Assembly (NCBI GenBank): GCA_964447925.1 | Contig: CAYUUP010000055.1 | Location: 1-11,038 of the forward strand | Reading direction: 5' to 3' | Length of the DNA: 11,038 nt | Source of the DNA: CAYUUP01 sp964447925 | Lineage (GTDB): Bacteria > Bacillota > Clostridia > Oscillospirales > Oscillospiraceae | Made by a program: the position numbers and the translations under genes | The notes under the pieces: model-generated | What the model was told of the DNA's origin: nothing | What the model saw: the letters and a program-made list of their open reading frames with translations, nothing else | Database searches by the model: none | Shown: positions 1 to 5,775 of the stretch, piece after piece | How the letters are laid out: each line of letters starts with the position of its first letter | Position numbering within the stretch: position 1 is the stretch's first letter

Positions 1-1171
1 GGGCGTCATTCATCCAGCCCAGGTTCCACTTCAGATCAAAGCCCAAGGCGGTGGGGCTGGCCTCCAGCGGACCGGTGACGTGAGCCCACTCGGTGGACTC
101 CTCCGCAATGGTGAGAATATCGGGGCAGCGACCGTGGAGCATCCCGTTCAGGTGCCGCAGGAAGGAGATGGCTTCCAGATTTTCACGCCCCCCGTTGACG
201 TTAGGCGACCACTGGCCCTCCTGCTTACCGAAGTCCAGATAGAGCATGGAGGACACGGCATCCACCCGCAGACCGTCCACGTGATACTCCCGCAGCCAGA
301 ACATGGCGGAGGCGGTGAGGAAGGAGCGGACTTCGCTGCGTCCAAAGTCGAAGATCCGGGTACCCCAGCCTGGCTGTTCTCCTTTGCGGAGGTCAGCGTA
401 CTCATAGCAGGGCTGTCCGTCAAATTCATAAAGACCAAAGGCGTCCTTGGGGAAGTGGGCGGGAACCCAGTCCATCAGGACGCCCACTCCGGCCTGATGG
501 AGCTGATCGATGAGATACATCAAATCGTGGGGGCGGCCAAAGCGAGAGGTGGCGGCGAAGTAGCCCGTCACCTGATAGCCCCAGGACATATCCAGAGGGT
601 GTTCTGTCACCGGCATCAGTTCCACATGGGTGTAGCCCATCTCTTTTACATATGGCACCATCCACTGGGCTATGTCCCGGTAGGAGAGAAATTCTCCCTC
701 GCCGGTGCGCCGCCAGGAGCCGAGATGCACCTCATAGATATTCAGGGGGGACTCCCAGAAACGGAATTTTTTTCGCTGGGCCAGCCAATTGGCATCTCCC
801 CAGACATAGCCAGAGAGATCACAGAGCCGGGAAGCCGTGCCGGGGCGAACCTCGGCATAGAAGGCATAGGGGTCGGCCTTGGCCAAGACCCGACCGTCCT
901 GTGTGTGGATGGCGTATTTGTAGTTGTCATCCGCCTTCAGGCCGGGGACAACGCACTCCCAAATGCCAGGCCGCACCAGGGAAAGGGGATGGCTGCTGTC
1001 ATTCCAGCCATTGAAATCGCCCATAACGCACACCAGCCGGGCGTTAGGCGCCCATACCCGGAAACGCCAGCCACCTTCCACGGGGTGGGACCCCATAAGG
1101 CTGTAGGCGTTGTCGGCTGCTCCTTCCCAGAAGCGCTGAATTTGATAGTCAAGGTTGGGATCTGTATCCAT
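1..1171 (-). CDS. glgB: 1,4-alpha-glucan branching enzyme GlgB, N-terminal part (3' end outside window)
   Basis: GlgB makes the alpha-1,6 branches of glycogen by moving short alpha-1,4 glucan chains. About 390 codons are visible and the frame stays open to the left edge. An N-terminal CBM48-type beta-sandwich (about residues 20-110, motifs RVWAPNA and GDFNGW) is followed by the start of the GH13 barrel. YEVHLGSW, GYQVTGYFA and the nucleophile region GLRVDAVSSMLY are present. The nucleophile is Asp304 and the acid/base is most likely Glu357 in TIAEEST; their 53-residue spacing equals that of E. coli Asp405/Glu458. The third catalytic Asp lies beyond the edge, just after KWNLGWMND. The nucleophile sits about 100 residues earlier than in E. 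coli, so the first N-terminal module (N1) is absent, as in other short GlgB proteins. The ATG at 1171 follows an AGAGGAGG ribosome binding site. The family call is secure. Confidence 0.96.
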   Translation of the reverse strand, partial: MDTDPNLDYQIQRFWEGAADNAYSLMGSHPVEGGWRFRVWAPNARLVCVMGDFNGWNDSSHPLSLVRPGIWECVVPGLKADDNYKYAIHTQDGRVLAKADPYAFYAEVRPGTASRLCDLSGYVWGDANWLAQRKKFRFWESPLNIYEVHLGSWRRTGEGEFLSYRDIAQWMVPYVKEMGYTHVELMPVTEHPLDMSWGYQVTGYFAATSRFGRPHDLMYLIDQLHQAGVGVLMDWVPAHFPKDAFGLYEFDGQPCYEYADLRKGEQPGWGTRIFDFGRSEVRSFLTASAMFWLREYHVDGLRVDAVSSMLYLDFGKQEGQWSPNVNGGRENLEAISFLRHLNGMLHGRCPDILTIAEESTEWAHVTGPLEASPTALGFDLKWNLGWMNDA

Positions 1172-1210
1172 AAAAAGCTCCTCCTCTGAAGGGAAACGGG
1201 GCCTAACAGC

Positions 1211-1235
1211 TATATTGTAAAAATTATACAATATA
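1211..1235. promoter_or_regulatory. Operator-like inverted repeat over the glgB -10 box
   Basis: TATATTGTA (1211-1219) and TACAATATA (1227-1235) are perfect 9-bp inverted arms around a 7-base spacer. The dyad covers the -10 box and the expected transcription start of glgB, the classic place for a repressor that blocks RNA polymerase. I cannot name the regulator. The AT-rich arms also mean part of the symmetry comes from the -10 box itself. Confidence 0.55.
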
Positions 1236-1251
1236 CTTTTGGAGTTGTCAA
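1223..1251 (-). promoter_or_regulatory. glgB promoter, full sigma-A consensus
   Basis: On the minus strand TTGACA (1246-1251) is followed by exactly 17 bases and TATAAT (1223-1228). Both hexamers match the sigma-A consensus fully. Transcription would start near 1216, giving a leader of about 45 nt before the glgB ATG with its ribosome binding site. No other promoter of similar quality is visible upstream of glgB. Confidence 0.85.
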
Positions 1252-1363
1252 TATCTTTATGTCTGACATGACAAGAGAAAAGGGAAAAATTCTGCAAGAA
1301 AATTGGGGGGGAATTTGGAGGACATTTTCCTCAGATTTTGTCGGATATTTCCCGGCGCCCCGG

Positions 1364-1392
1364 TTGCATTTCCCTCTTCATCGGTATATAAT
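1364..1392 (+). promoter_or_regulatory. hemW promoter
   Basis: TTGCAT (1364-1369), a 17-base spacer and a perfect TATAAT (1387-1392) lie about 30 bases upstream of the GTG start of the radical SAM gene. Transcription would begin near 1399, so the leader is short. The region between this promoter and the glgB promoter (1252-1363) holds nothing else I can identify. Confidence 0.75.
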
Positions 1393-1423
1393 TTATGAAT
1401 GAATAGAAAGGGGGACTGCCGCT

Positions 1424-2623
1424 GTGAGGCAGAAAAACGCCCCGGCGGAAAAACGCCTGGGTATCTATATCCATATTCCCTTTTGCAAGAGTAAGTGTGA
1501 CTACTGCGATTTCTACTCCCTGGCGGGCTGCGGGGAGCAGCAGATGCAGGACTATCTGGATGCGATCTCTGTCCATATGGCAGAGACTGCCCCCCAGACG
1601 GCGAGCTGTTGGGTGGACTCCGTCTATTTCGGCGGGGGTACCCCCACAGTGTTCGGGGAAAGACGCCTGCTGGAGCTGCTGAAGTTGGTGAAAAAACAGT
1701 TCCGGCTGACGGCGGATTGCGAAATCACTGTGGAGGCCAACCCGGACAGCGTGGACAAAAAAATGCTGACAAAGCTGCGGCGAGCGGGGGTCAACCGGCT
1801 TTCCCTGGGGGCCCAGTCCGGAGATGACGGGGAGCTGAAGCGGGTGGGACGCCCTCACAGTGCCGGGGAGACGGAGATGGCGGTGCAGGCCGCTTGGCGG
1901 GCCGGGTTTGAGAATCTTAACCTGGATTTAATCTACGGTCTGCCTGGACAGACCATGGAGAGCTGGCGGGACACGCTGGATTGGGCGATCTCCCTTGAGC
2001 CGGACCACCTGTCCTGCTACGGGCTGAAAATTGAGGAGAGTACGCCCCTCTGGGCGGAGCGGGAGAGCGAGAGCATTGCCGATGGAGACACCCAGGCGGA
2101 GATGTACCTCCTCATGGTGGAGCGGCTGCGGCAGGCGGGATATGAACAGTATGAGATATCCAACTTTGCAAGGCCGGGCTATGAATCCCGACACAATCTG
2201 AAATACTGGCGGCTGGAGGAGTATATCGGCTTTGGCCCCGGGGCACACTCCGACTTTGGCGGGCGGCGCTATAGCTTCTGCCGGGACCTGGAGGGATATA
2301 TCCGGGGCGTCCAGACTGGGGGAGAGCTGTTGGATGAGGATATGCTGATCCCCCGGCGGGAGCGGGGCAGCGAATATTTGATGCTGGGGCTGCGTACCGT
2401 GGAGGGTGTCAGCCCTCAAAAGTATCGGCGGAGCTTTGGCATGAGCTTTGCGCCGCTGGAAAAAATGTTGGAGGAATTTGCAGTCCACGGCTGGGCAGAG
2501 CAGAACGAGGAGTGCTGGCGCCTGACGCCAGAGGGTATGCTGGTGTCCAACCAGCTGATCGGACGGCTGCTGGAGGCCCAGGAGCAGATGAGCTTCCAGA
2601 AGGTACTCTCAGCGAAGAGCTGA
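1424..2623 (+). CDS. hemW: HemW-type radical SAM protein (heme chaperone, HemN-like)
   Basis: The 399-residue protein has the HemW/HemN layout. A radical SAM motif C-x3-C-x2-C (Cys21, Cys25, Cys28) sits in HIPFCKSKCDYCDF and binds a 4Fe-4S cluster. GGGTP (70-74) helps bind S-adenosylmethionine. NLDLIYGLPGQT (166-177) and the family signature EISNFARPG...RHNLKYW (244-262) follow. A small winged-helix-like C-terminal domain carries LTPEGMLVSNQLI (367-379). HemW proteins were long labelled oxygen-independent coproporphyrinogen oxidases, but family work shows a role in heme binding and delivery, so HemN activity should not be assumed. The start is GTG at 1424, with a G-rich ribosome binding site about 10 bases upstream and the promoter at 1364-1392. 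It appears monocistronic and divergent from glgB. Confidence 0.93.
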   Translation: MRQKNAPAEKRLGIYIHIPFCKSKCDYCDFYSLAGCGEQQMQDYLDAISVHMAETAPQTASCWVDSVYFGGGTPTVFGERRLLELLKLVKKQFRLTADCEITVEANPDSVDKKMLTKLRRAGVNRLSLGAQSGDDGELKRVGRPHSAGETEMAVQAAWRAGFENLNLDLIYGLPGQTMESWRDTLDWAISLEPDHLSCYGLKIEESTPLWAERESESIADGDTQAEMYLLMVERLRQAGYEQYEISNFARPGYESRHNLKYWRLEEYIGFGPGAHSDFGGRRYSFCRDLEGYIRGVQTGGELLDEDMLIPRRERGSEYLMLGLRTVEGVSPQKYRRSFGMSFAPLEKMLEEFAVHGWAEQNEECWRLTPEGMLVSNQLIGRLLEAQEQMSFQKVLSAKS

Positions 2624-2631
2624 GTGGAGGG

Positions 2632-2749
2632 GGAGAGAACCTCTTGCAGGACTGATTGCCGCCAGGCCAAACAGCGGGTACAAGATTGATCACGCTATTA
2701 CCGGGATACGAAAAGATTCGTAGCTGTCAAAATTTGGAGAGAACCTCTT
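2632..2749. repeat. Direct repeat of 14 bases downstream of hemW
   Basis: GGAGAGAACCTCTT occurs at 2632-2645, just after the hemW stop, and again at 2736-2749. The second copy runs on into a T-rich stretch followed by CCTCTCT, which could pair weakly with the repeat. A small perfect hairpin, TACGAA (2707-2712) with TTCGTA (2717-2722), lies between the copies. The purpose is unknown. It may be the remains of a duplication or part of a weak hemW terminator. Confidence 0.45.
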
Positions 2750-2765
2750 TTTTCCTCTCTTTCCG

Positions 2766-2796
2766 GCATTTCTCTGTGTAATTGGCAGAGAAATGC
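2766..2796. repeat. Perfect 11-bp inverted repeat upstream of the lipoprotein gene
   Basis: GCATTTCTCTG (2766-2776) and CAGAGAAATGC (2786-2796) form a perfect stem with a 9-base loop. No T-run follows on either strand, so it is a poor intrinsic terminator. The right arm overlaps a possible -35 box TTGGCA (2782-2787), which has only a weak TATAGA 15 bases on. This could make it an operator for the gene at 2894, or simply an RNA hairpin at the hemW 3' end. I cannot decide between these. Confidence 0.5.
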
Positions 2797-2893
2797 TCAC
2801 ATTATAGATGTTCATCAAACAGCTGAACAATAAAGGCGGTGCTGCGGGATATTCCGGTGCGCTGCCAGGAAAAAAGAGGGAGGAACATCTGAT

Positions 2894-3466
2894 ATGAAAG
2901 CCATCATACTTGCCATGGCATTGGCATTGGCGCTGTCAGTCACCGGCTGCACCAATCGGAACAGTGCCACCGACAGCGACAATCTGACGGACAGCGGGAT
3001 TCAGGCCACTGATCAGACCGATACGGACGGGAATGATACCGACGTCAATACCAACAGCACCGGCAGCACTGCCACCGACACAGACGGCATGGGAATTACG
3101 GATAGCAGCCCCAACGACGGCGCCGATATGACGGACAATGCCCATTACGCTGCCGATGAGGATGGTGCGGTGAACGAAAATGACGATACCGGTTATGATG
3201 ACGCCGACGCCGGCCGCAGCCGGATGGCGGGGGAGCAAAACCATGTCCCGATGCCCAACCCCGGTTATAACACAGGCAATGTGGGCAGCGCTGCCAGGCA
3301 AGGCATGGACGATGTGGGTGATGCCGCCCGTAATGCCGTTGACGGTGCAGGGAATGCCATTGAGGATGCCGCCCATGGCGTGGGCAACGCAGTCCAGGAC
3401 GTGACGCGGGGCGCCGAGGGCGCGGTTGATGACCTGGTGAACGGGGCTGAACGGGCTGCCTCTTGA
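2894..3466 (+). CDS. Acidic lipoprotein with five C-terminal 11-residue repeats
   Basis: The 190-residue product has a short signal peptide with lipobox V-T-G-C, making Cys19 the likely lipidated residue, so it should sit on the outer face of the membrane. Residues 20-125 are a low-complexity linker rich in Asp, Asn, Thr and Ser, with many TD/DT/ND steps and no evident fold. Residues 130-184 are five in-phase 11-residue repeats (V130, V141, A152, V163, A174), each of the type [VA]-G-x-A-x-x-x-x-x-x-G, and AERAAS ends the protein. The pattern suggests a long amphipathic helix with 11-residue periodicity, like that seen in LEA proteins, apolipoproteins or synuclein. That comparison concerns architecture, not homology. 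The ATG at 2894 follows a GGGAGGA ribosome binding site. Function is unknown; a surface or envelope-protective role is a guess. Confidence 0.85.
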   Translation: MKAIILAMALALALSVTGCTNRNSATDSDNLTDSGIQATDQTDTDGNDTDVNTNSTGSTATDTDGMGITDSSPNDGADMTDNAHYAADEDGAVNENDDTGYDDADAGRSRMAGEQNHVPMPNPGYNTGNVGSAARQGMDDVGDAARNAVDGAGNAIEDAAHGVGNAVQDVTRGAEGAVDDLVNGAERAAS

Positions 3467-3491
3467 GAAAGAGCTTTGCCGCATGGAACAC

Positions 3492-3539
3492 AAGGGACTG
3501 TCTCAAAGGGATTCTAAAGAATCACAAGAGGCAGCCCTT
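3492..3539 (+). terminator. Nested hairpin after the lipoprotein gene, possible terminator
   Basis: AAGGG and CTGTCTC (3492-3504, one bulged A) pair with GAGGCAG and CCCTT (3528-3539), with one G-T wobble. Inside lies a second stem, GATTC with GAATC. It begins about 25 bases after the lipoprotein stop. Only a short T-run (TTTAT) follows, so termination would be modest. The role is inferred from position and shape. Confidence 0.5.
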
Positions 3540-3657
3540 TATCACTGGAGGTTCTTTTTCTGGGCGCTAGGTTGAGTTTTTTCCAACTCACCTGCATTGT
3601 GGGCGGATGTCTGCCTGCGAAGCAGCGGAGTCCGGATGCAATGCGTCCAAGCTCCGT

Positions 3658-3707
3658 CAATTGAAAAACCCAGCTGCGCGATAAACTGCAGCTGGGTTTT
3701 TCAATTG
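3658..3707. terminator. Bidirectional terminator between convergent genes (20-bp perfect stem)
   Basis: The arms at 3658-3677 and 3688-3707 are perfect inverted copies of 20 bases around a 10-base loop. A GC core (CCCAGCTGC with GCAGCTGGG) is flanked by A5 on the left and T5 on the right, so either strand gives a hairpin followed by U residues. It sits between the rightward lipoprotein gene and the leftward zinc-ribbon gene block and can end both transcripts. The stretch 3540-3657 holds further small stems (GAGTT/AACTC near 3575, GGATGC/GCGTCC near 3635) and no convincing gene. Confidence 0.85.
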
Positions 3708-3724
3708 CGAGAATAAGCAACTAT

Positions 3725-4117
3725 TTAGCTGGTTTTTTTCAGGATGCCATTGTATTCTGACTTGTCTCCAGTATAATTTGTGTAGATTACCAGTTTTTTC
3801 CCAGACAAGTCAAAATTGAGAGTTACTTCGGATCCATCCATATTAAAAGAAATAGATTCCCCATCGTGGATCACTTCATATGTCCAATAATCTGGGTCTG
3901 AATCGGAATAATAATTGCATTGAAATACGAGACTGCCATCCTTATAGAAGGAGAGCGTATCTCCTTCGTGGAAGATCCTGTGATCTGCGGTCTTAACTTG
4001 GAATTTAAGATCGGACTCAAGTTCCCAAGTACCCACAAGGCTTGCAGTTGAACTGCAAGCGGGCAGTGTTGTCAAAAAACAGAAGAGTGCCAGTATTAGT
4101 GCGATGAACTTTTTCAT
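3725..4117 (-). CDS. Small lipoprotein, possible lipocalin-like fold
   Basis: The product has 130 residues. A signal peptide (MKKFIALILALFCFLTT) ends in the lipobox L-P-A-C, so Cys21 is the likely lipid anchor. The mature part starts with SLVGTWEL and alternates beta-type strands with turns such as EGDTLSFYKDGSLVF and GESISFNMDGSEVTLNF. This pattern, opening with GTW, is common in small lipocalin-like or DUF lipoproteins of Firmicutes. That is a resemblance and no specific family is claimed. The ATG at 4117 follows an AAAGGAAG ribosome binding site. It is the last gene of the leftward block, 156 bases after the zinc-ribbon gene, and ends against the bidirectional terminator. By eye its GC is near 40 %, well below the flanking genes. 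Function unknown. Confidence 0.85.
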   Translation of the reverse strand: MKKFIALILALFCFLTTLPACSSTASLVGTWELESDLKFQVKTADHRIFHEGDTLSFYKDGSLVFQCNYYSDSDPDYWTYEVIHDGESISFNMDGSEVTLNFDLSGKKLVIYTNYTGDKSEYNGILKKTS

Positions 4118-4161
4118 ATAATTTTCTTCCTTTCCCTGTATTTGTTTTGCCCATAATGCTT

Positions 4162-4179
4162 CACAATATCTTTATTGTG
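4162..4179. repeat. Small perfect palindrome in the gap between two leftward genes
   Basis: CACAATA (4162-4168) and TATTGTG (4173-4179) pair perfectly around TCTT. It lies in the 156-base gap (4118-4273) upstream of the small lipoprotein gene, about 45 bases from its start. It could be an operator or an mRNA hairpin between cistrons. No strong promoter is visible in this gap, so I treat the lipoprotein gene as probably co-transcribed with the genes upstream. Confidence 0.35.
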
Positions 4180-4273
4180 AGGCTGTCTAATTTGCATGAT
4201 ATGCTGCTTGGTTCCCTGCCAGGAGATTACACAGGATGCGGGGGATACTCCCATATTTCCCGGTTCAACGCTT

Positions 4274-4807
4274 TTATTGAATTTTAGAACCGCATTTCGG
4301 GCAGAAAGCCGACTCCCCTGGGAGTTCCTGTCCGCAAAAAGCACAAAACCTCTTTTTCTCGCCTGTATTGGGGGTTCCGCTGTTTGCAGCAGGCGGATTT
4401 GCTGTTATAGTTGGTTTTTTGGTTACTGTTGGCTTGATCGATAGATGTTTTTTGACATCCATTGCGTGGGTCAGGTCAATATTGCAAATCGGACAGGCGG
4501 TGACTGTTGGCAGATATACTCGATCGCATTGAGAGCATACTTTTCCGTTCTTCTCAAGGTTCCAGACCCCAATACCCATACCGAGATCAATAAGTCCCAC
4601 TATGAGCATAAAAACGCCCAAACCTCTGACGAGGGAAACATAATTTCGCACATTGCTTGACCAATAGTAATATGAAGAGTTTGCGTATTTCCCAGCTTGA
4701 CCAAACAAAATGAATGCGAAAATAAACATAAAGATTGCACAGCTAAACTGGACTATTTTGCACACTTTGATATTTTTCGCGGTCGGTCTGAAAATTTTGT
4801 TAAACAT
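4274..4807 (-). CDS. Membrane protein with two zinc ribbons (177 aa)
   Basis: Two hydrophobic helices come first (about residues 16-36 and 62-83). A soluble tail follows with two four-cysteine clusters: Cys91/Cys94 with Cys105/Cys108, and Cys155/Cys158 with Cys169/Cys172. The second, FCAFCGQELPGESAFCPKCG, is a textbook zinc_ribbon_2-type module. Between them lies a Pro/Thr/Lys linker (about 122-150). The tail is probably cytoplasmic, since zinc ribbons usually are; it could bind a protein partner or nucleic acid. The ATG at 4807 follows an AAAGGTGG ribosome binding site. The stop is 30 bases downstream of the neighbouring membrane gene's end in transcript order, so the two are probably one operon. 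It shares helix number and double-ribbon design with that neighbour, but the sequences are clearly different. No function can be assigned. Confidence 0.85.
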   Translation of the reverse strand: MFNKIFRPTAKNIKVCKIVQFSCAIFMFIFAFILFGQAGKYANSSYYYWSSNVRNYVSLVRGLGVFMLIVGLIDLGMGIGVWNLEKNGKVCSQCDRVYLPTVTACPICNIDLTHAMDVKKHLSIKPTVTKKPTITANPPAANSGTPNTGEKKRFCAFCGQELPGESAFCPKCGSKIQ

Positions 4808-4837
4808 GTTGAATATGCCACCTTTCTCTTTCTTTCA

Positions 4838-5410
4838 TTATTTGGATAGTTTCCTGCCGCAAGCGCGGCAGTATTGATTTCCGGAATCCGCCTTGGTTCC
4901 GCAGAATTGGCAATAAAAGACGCCGCTGTCTGCTTGCTTTCCGGCACAATCATGGGCATTGTCCAACGTTCCCCAACTCAGAGCGCTTTTGCAGTGTGGG
5001 CAGACGGATGATCTTTCCATCATGAGTCCGCCGCAGGCAGGGCATGGTGTTGCTGATTTCAAAGCGATAACCGCTATGAACCACAATATGAGAAACACAA
5101 TGCCGATGGCGAAAATGATTAACCCGCAAACCCCGATGCCATTGAGTTCCTCTGAGTAGGTCACATACCAGTCCATGTGCGACTCTACCATAGAAGTACC
5201 CCAATTTGAAACGATGACAAGCCCTGCAATAATCAGAATGATTCCCAAGGGGAGGCCCCCATACTTTAGGAAGCGCAATCTTTTTGCGGCCACATTTTTC
5301 TTAACGTGTTCCACTACCTCATCTCCCACTAGTTTAATGTTCAAAGAATTTGGTATAGCCTGCCGGATGGCTGATGATATAATGCCATCATATGTTTTCG
5401 ACCCAGTCAT
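4838..5410 (-). CDS. Membrane protein with two zinc ribbons (190 aa)
   Basis: A charged N-terminal segment of about 45 residues (VVEHVKKNVAAKRLRF) precedes two membrane helices (about 49-68 and 90-115). Two C-terminal zinc ribbons follow: Cys123/Cys126 with Cys137/Cys140 (PCPACGG...SVCPHC), and Cys167/Cys170 with Cys181/Cys184 (YCQFCGT...QYCRACG). The architecture parallels the downstream 177-residue protein, but here the ribbons are close together. The ATG at 5410 is fixed because the codon directly before it in frame is TGA and no later in-frame ATG occurs near the N-terminus. There is no clear Shine-Dalgarno sequence before it, unlike every other gene here. It is the first gene of the leftward block, about 45 nt after the predicted transcription start. 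GC is near 40-45 % by eye. Function unknown. Confidence 0.83.
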   Translation of the reverse strand: MTGSKTYDGIISSAIRQAIPNSLNIKLVGDEVVEHVKKNVAAKRLRFLKYGGLPLGIILIIAGLVIVSNWGTSMVESHMDWYVTYSEELNGIGVCGLIIFAIGIVFLILWFIAVIALKSATPCPACGGLMMERSSVCPHCKSALSWGTLDNAHDCAGKQADSGVFYCQFCGTKADSGNQYCRACGRKLSK

Positions 5411-5462
5411 TCAGAAGGGAGTATAAGCATTCAGGGACACGAGCCATCTGGCCGTTGGGTGA

Positions 5463-5492
5463 ATTTTACCCCCCTCCCCCCCGAAAAGTCAA
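5463..5492 (-). promoter_or_regulatory. Promoter of the zinc-ribbon gene block, with poly-G spacer
   Basis: On the minus strand TTGACT (5487-5492) and TAAAAT (5463-5468) are separated by 18 bases, 14 of which are the run G7-A-G6. Each hexamer differs from the sigma-A consensus at one position. Transcription would start near 5456. The homopolymer run lies exactly where a change of one base alters the -35/-10 distance. Confidence 0.6.
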
Positions 5493-5564
5493 GCCCTTTT
5501 CTGGATAAACTTTGGGTTATTTTTGATTCTGTTTTGTACATAATAATGAAACAGACAGGCGGAC

Positions 5565-5595
5565 AAGTCCCGGAAATACGCTGTTTCCGGGGCTT
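5565..5595. repeat. Strong hairpin in the 5411-6113 intergenic region
   Basis: AAGTCCCGGAAA (5565-5576) pairs with TTTCCGGGGCTT (5584-5595) over 12 positions with one G-T wobble and a 7-base loop. ATTTTT follows about 7 bases later on the plus strand. It looks like a terminator stem, but no rightward gene precedes it. The rest of 5493-5710 contains a second short stem (TCTGTTT 5528-5534 with AAACAGA 5549-5555) and minus-strand reading frames without recognisable motifs. I see no supported gene there. Confidence 0.45.
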
Positions 5596-5710
5596 CTGAG
5601 CATTTTTGAATTGAAAAATCCGCTTTGTTAACGTTTGCTGAACTGCGGCGCGGCGGGCTGCCTTGAGGCCGTACGCCTTCCGCTGGTGCCGTCCTCTGAA
5701 AAACTTTGAG

Positions 5711-5739
5711 TTGACATTTTCCTCCATCCGGGGTACAAT
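5711..5739 (+). promoter_or_regulatory. Promoter of the ybaK-like remnant, may read into glyA
   Basis: TTGACA (5711-5716), 17 bases, TACAAT (5734-5739): a near-perfect sigma-A promoter. It is followed by GGAGG (5763-5767) placed 8 bases before the former start of the ybaK-like remnant, so it was most likely that gene's promoter. No strong terminator intervenes before glyA, so it may now supply a glyA transcript with a leader of about 370 nt. Confidence 0.75.
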
Positions 5740-5775
5740 TACTCCGCTTGGTCTGTTTTCGCGGAGGAAACAGAG

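Noticed and set aside
80..1189. Long plus-strand open frame of 369 codons
   Set aside because: It is antisense to glgB, whose minus-strand translation carries every family motif and a ribosome binding site. The plus-strand product shows no known motif.
3492..3540. Insertion-sequence end (GGGACTGTCTC resembles some terminal repeats)
   Set aside because: No transposase, no matching second end and no target duplication are visible. The bases are explained by pairing within the hairpin.
3514..3720. 68-codon minus-strand frame
   Set aside because: It runs through the hairpin cluster and the bidirectional terminator, and lacks a ribosome binding site and motifs.
4162..4179. Same operator as the glgB dyad, since both contain ACAATA and TATTGT
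   Set aside because: The half-sites are in the opposite order and the spacing differs (4 against 7 bases), so the likeness is probably due to AT-rich composition.
4114..4344. 76-codon minus-strand frame between the zinc-ribbon and lipoprotein genes
   Set aside because: It overlaps the end of the zinc-ribbon gene in another frame, has no clear ribosome binding site and reads as low-information sequence.
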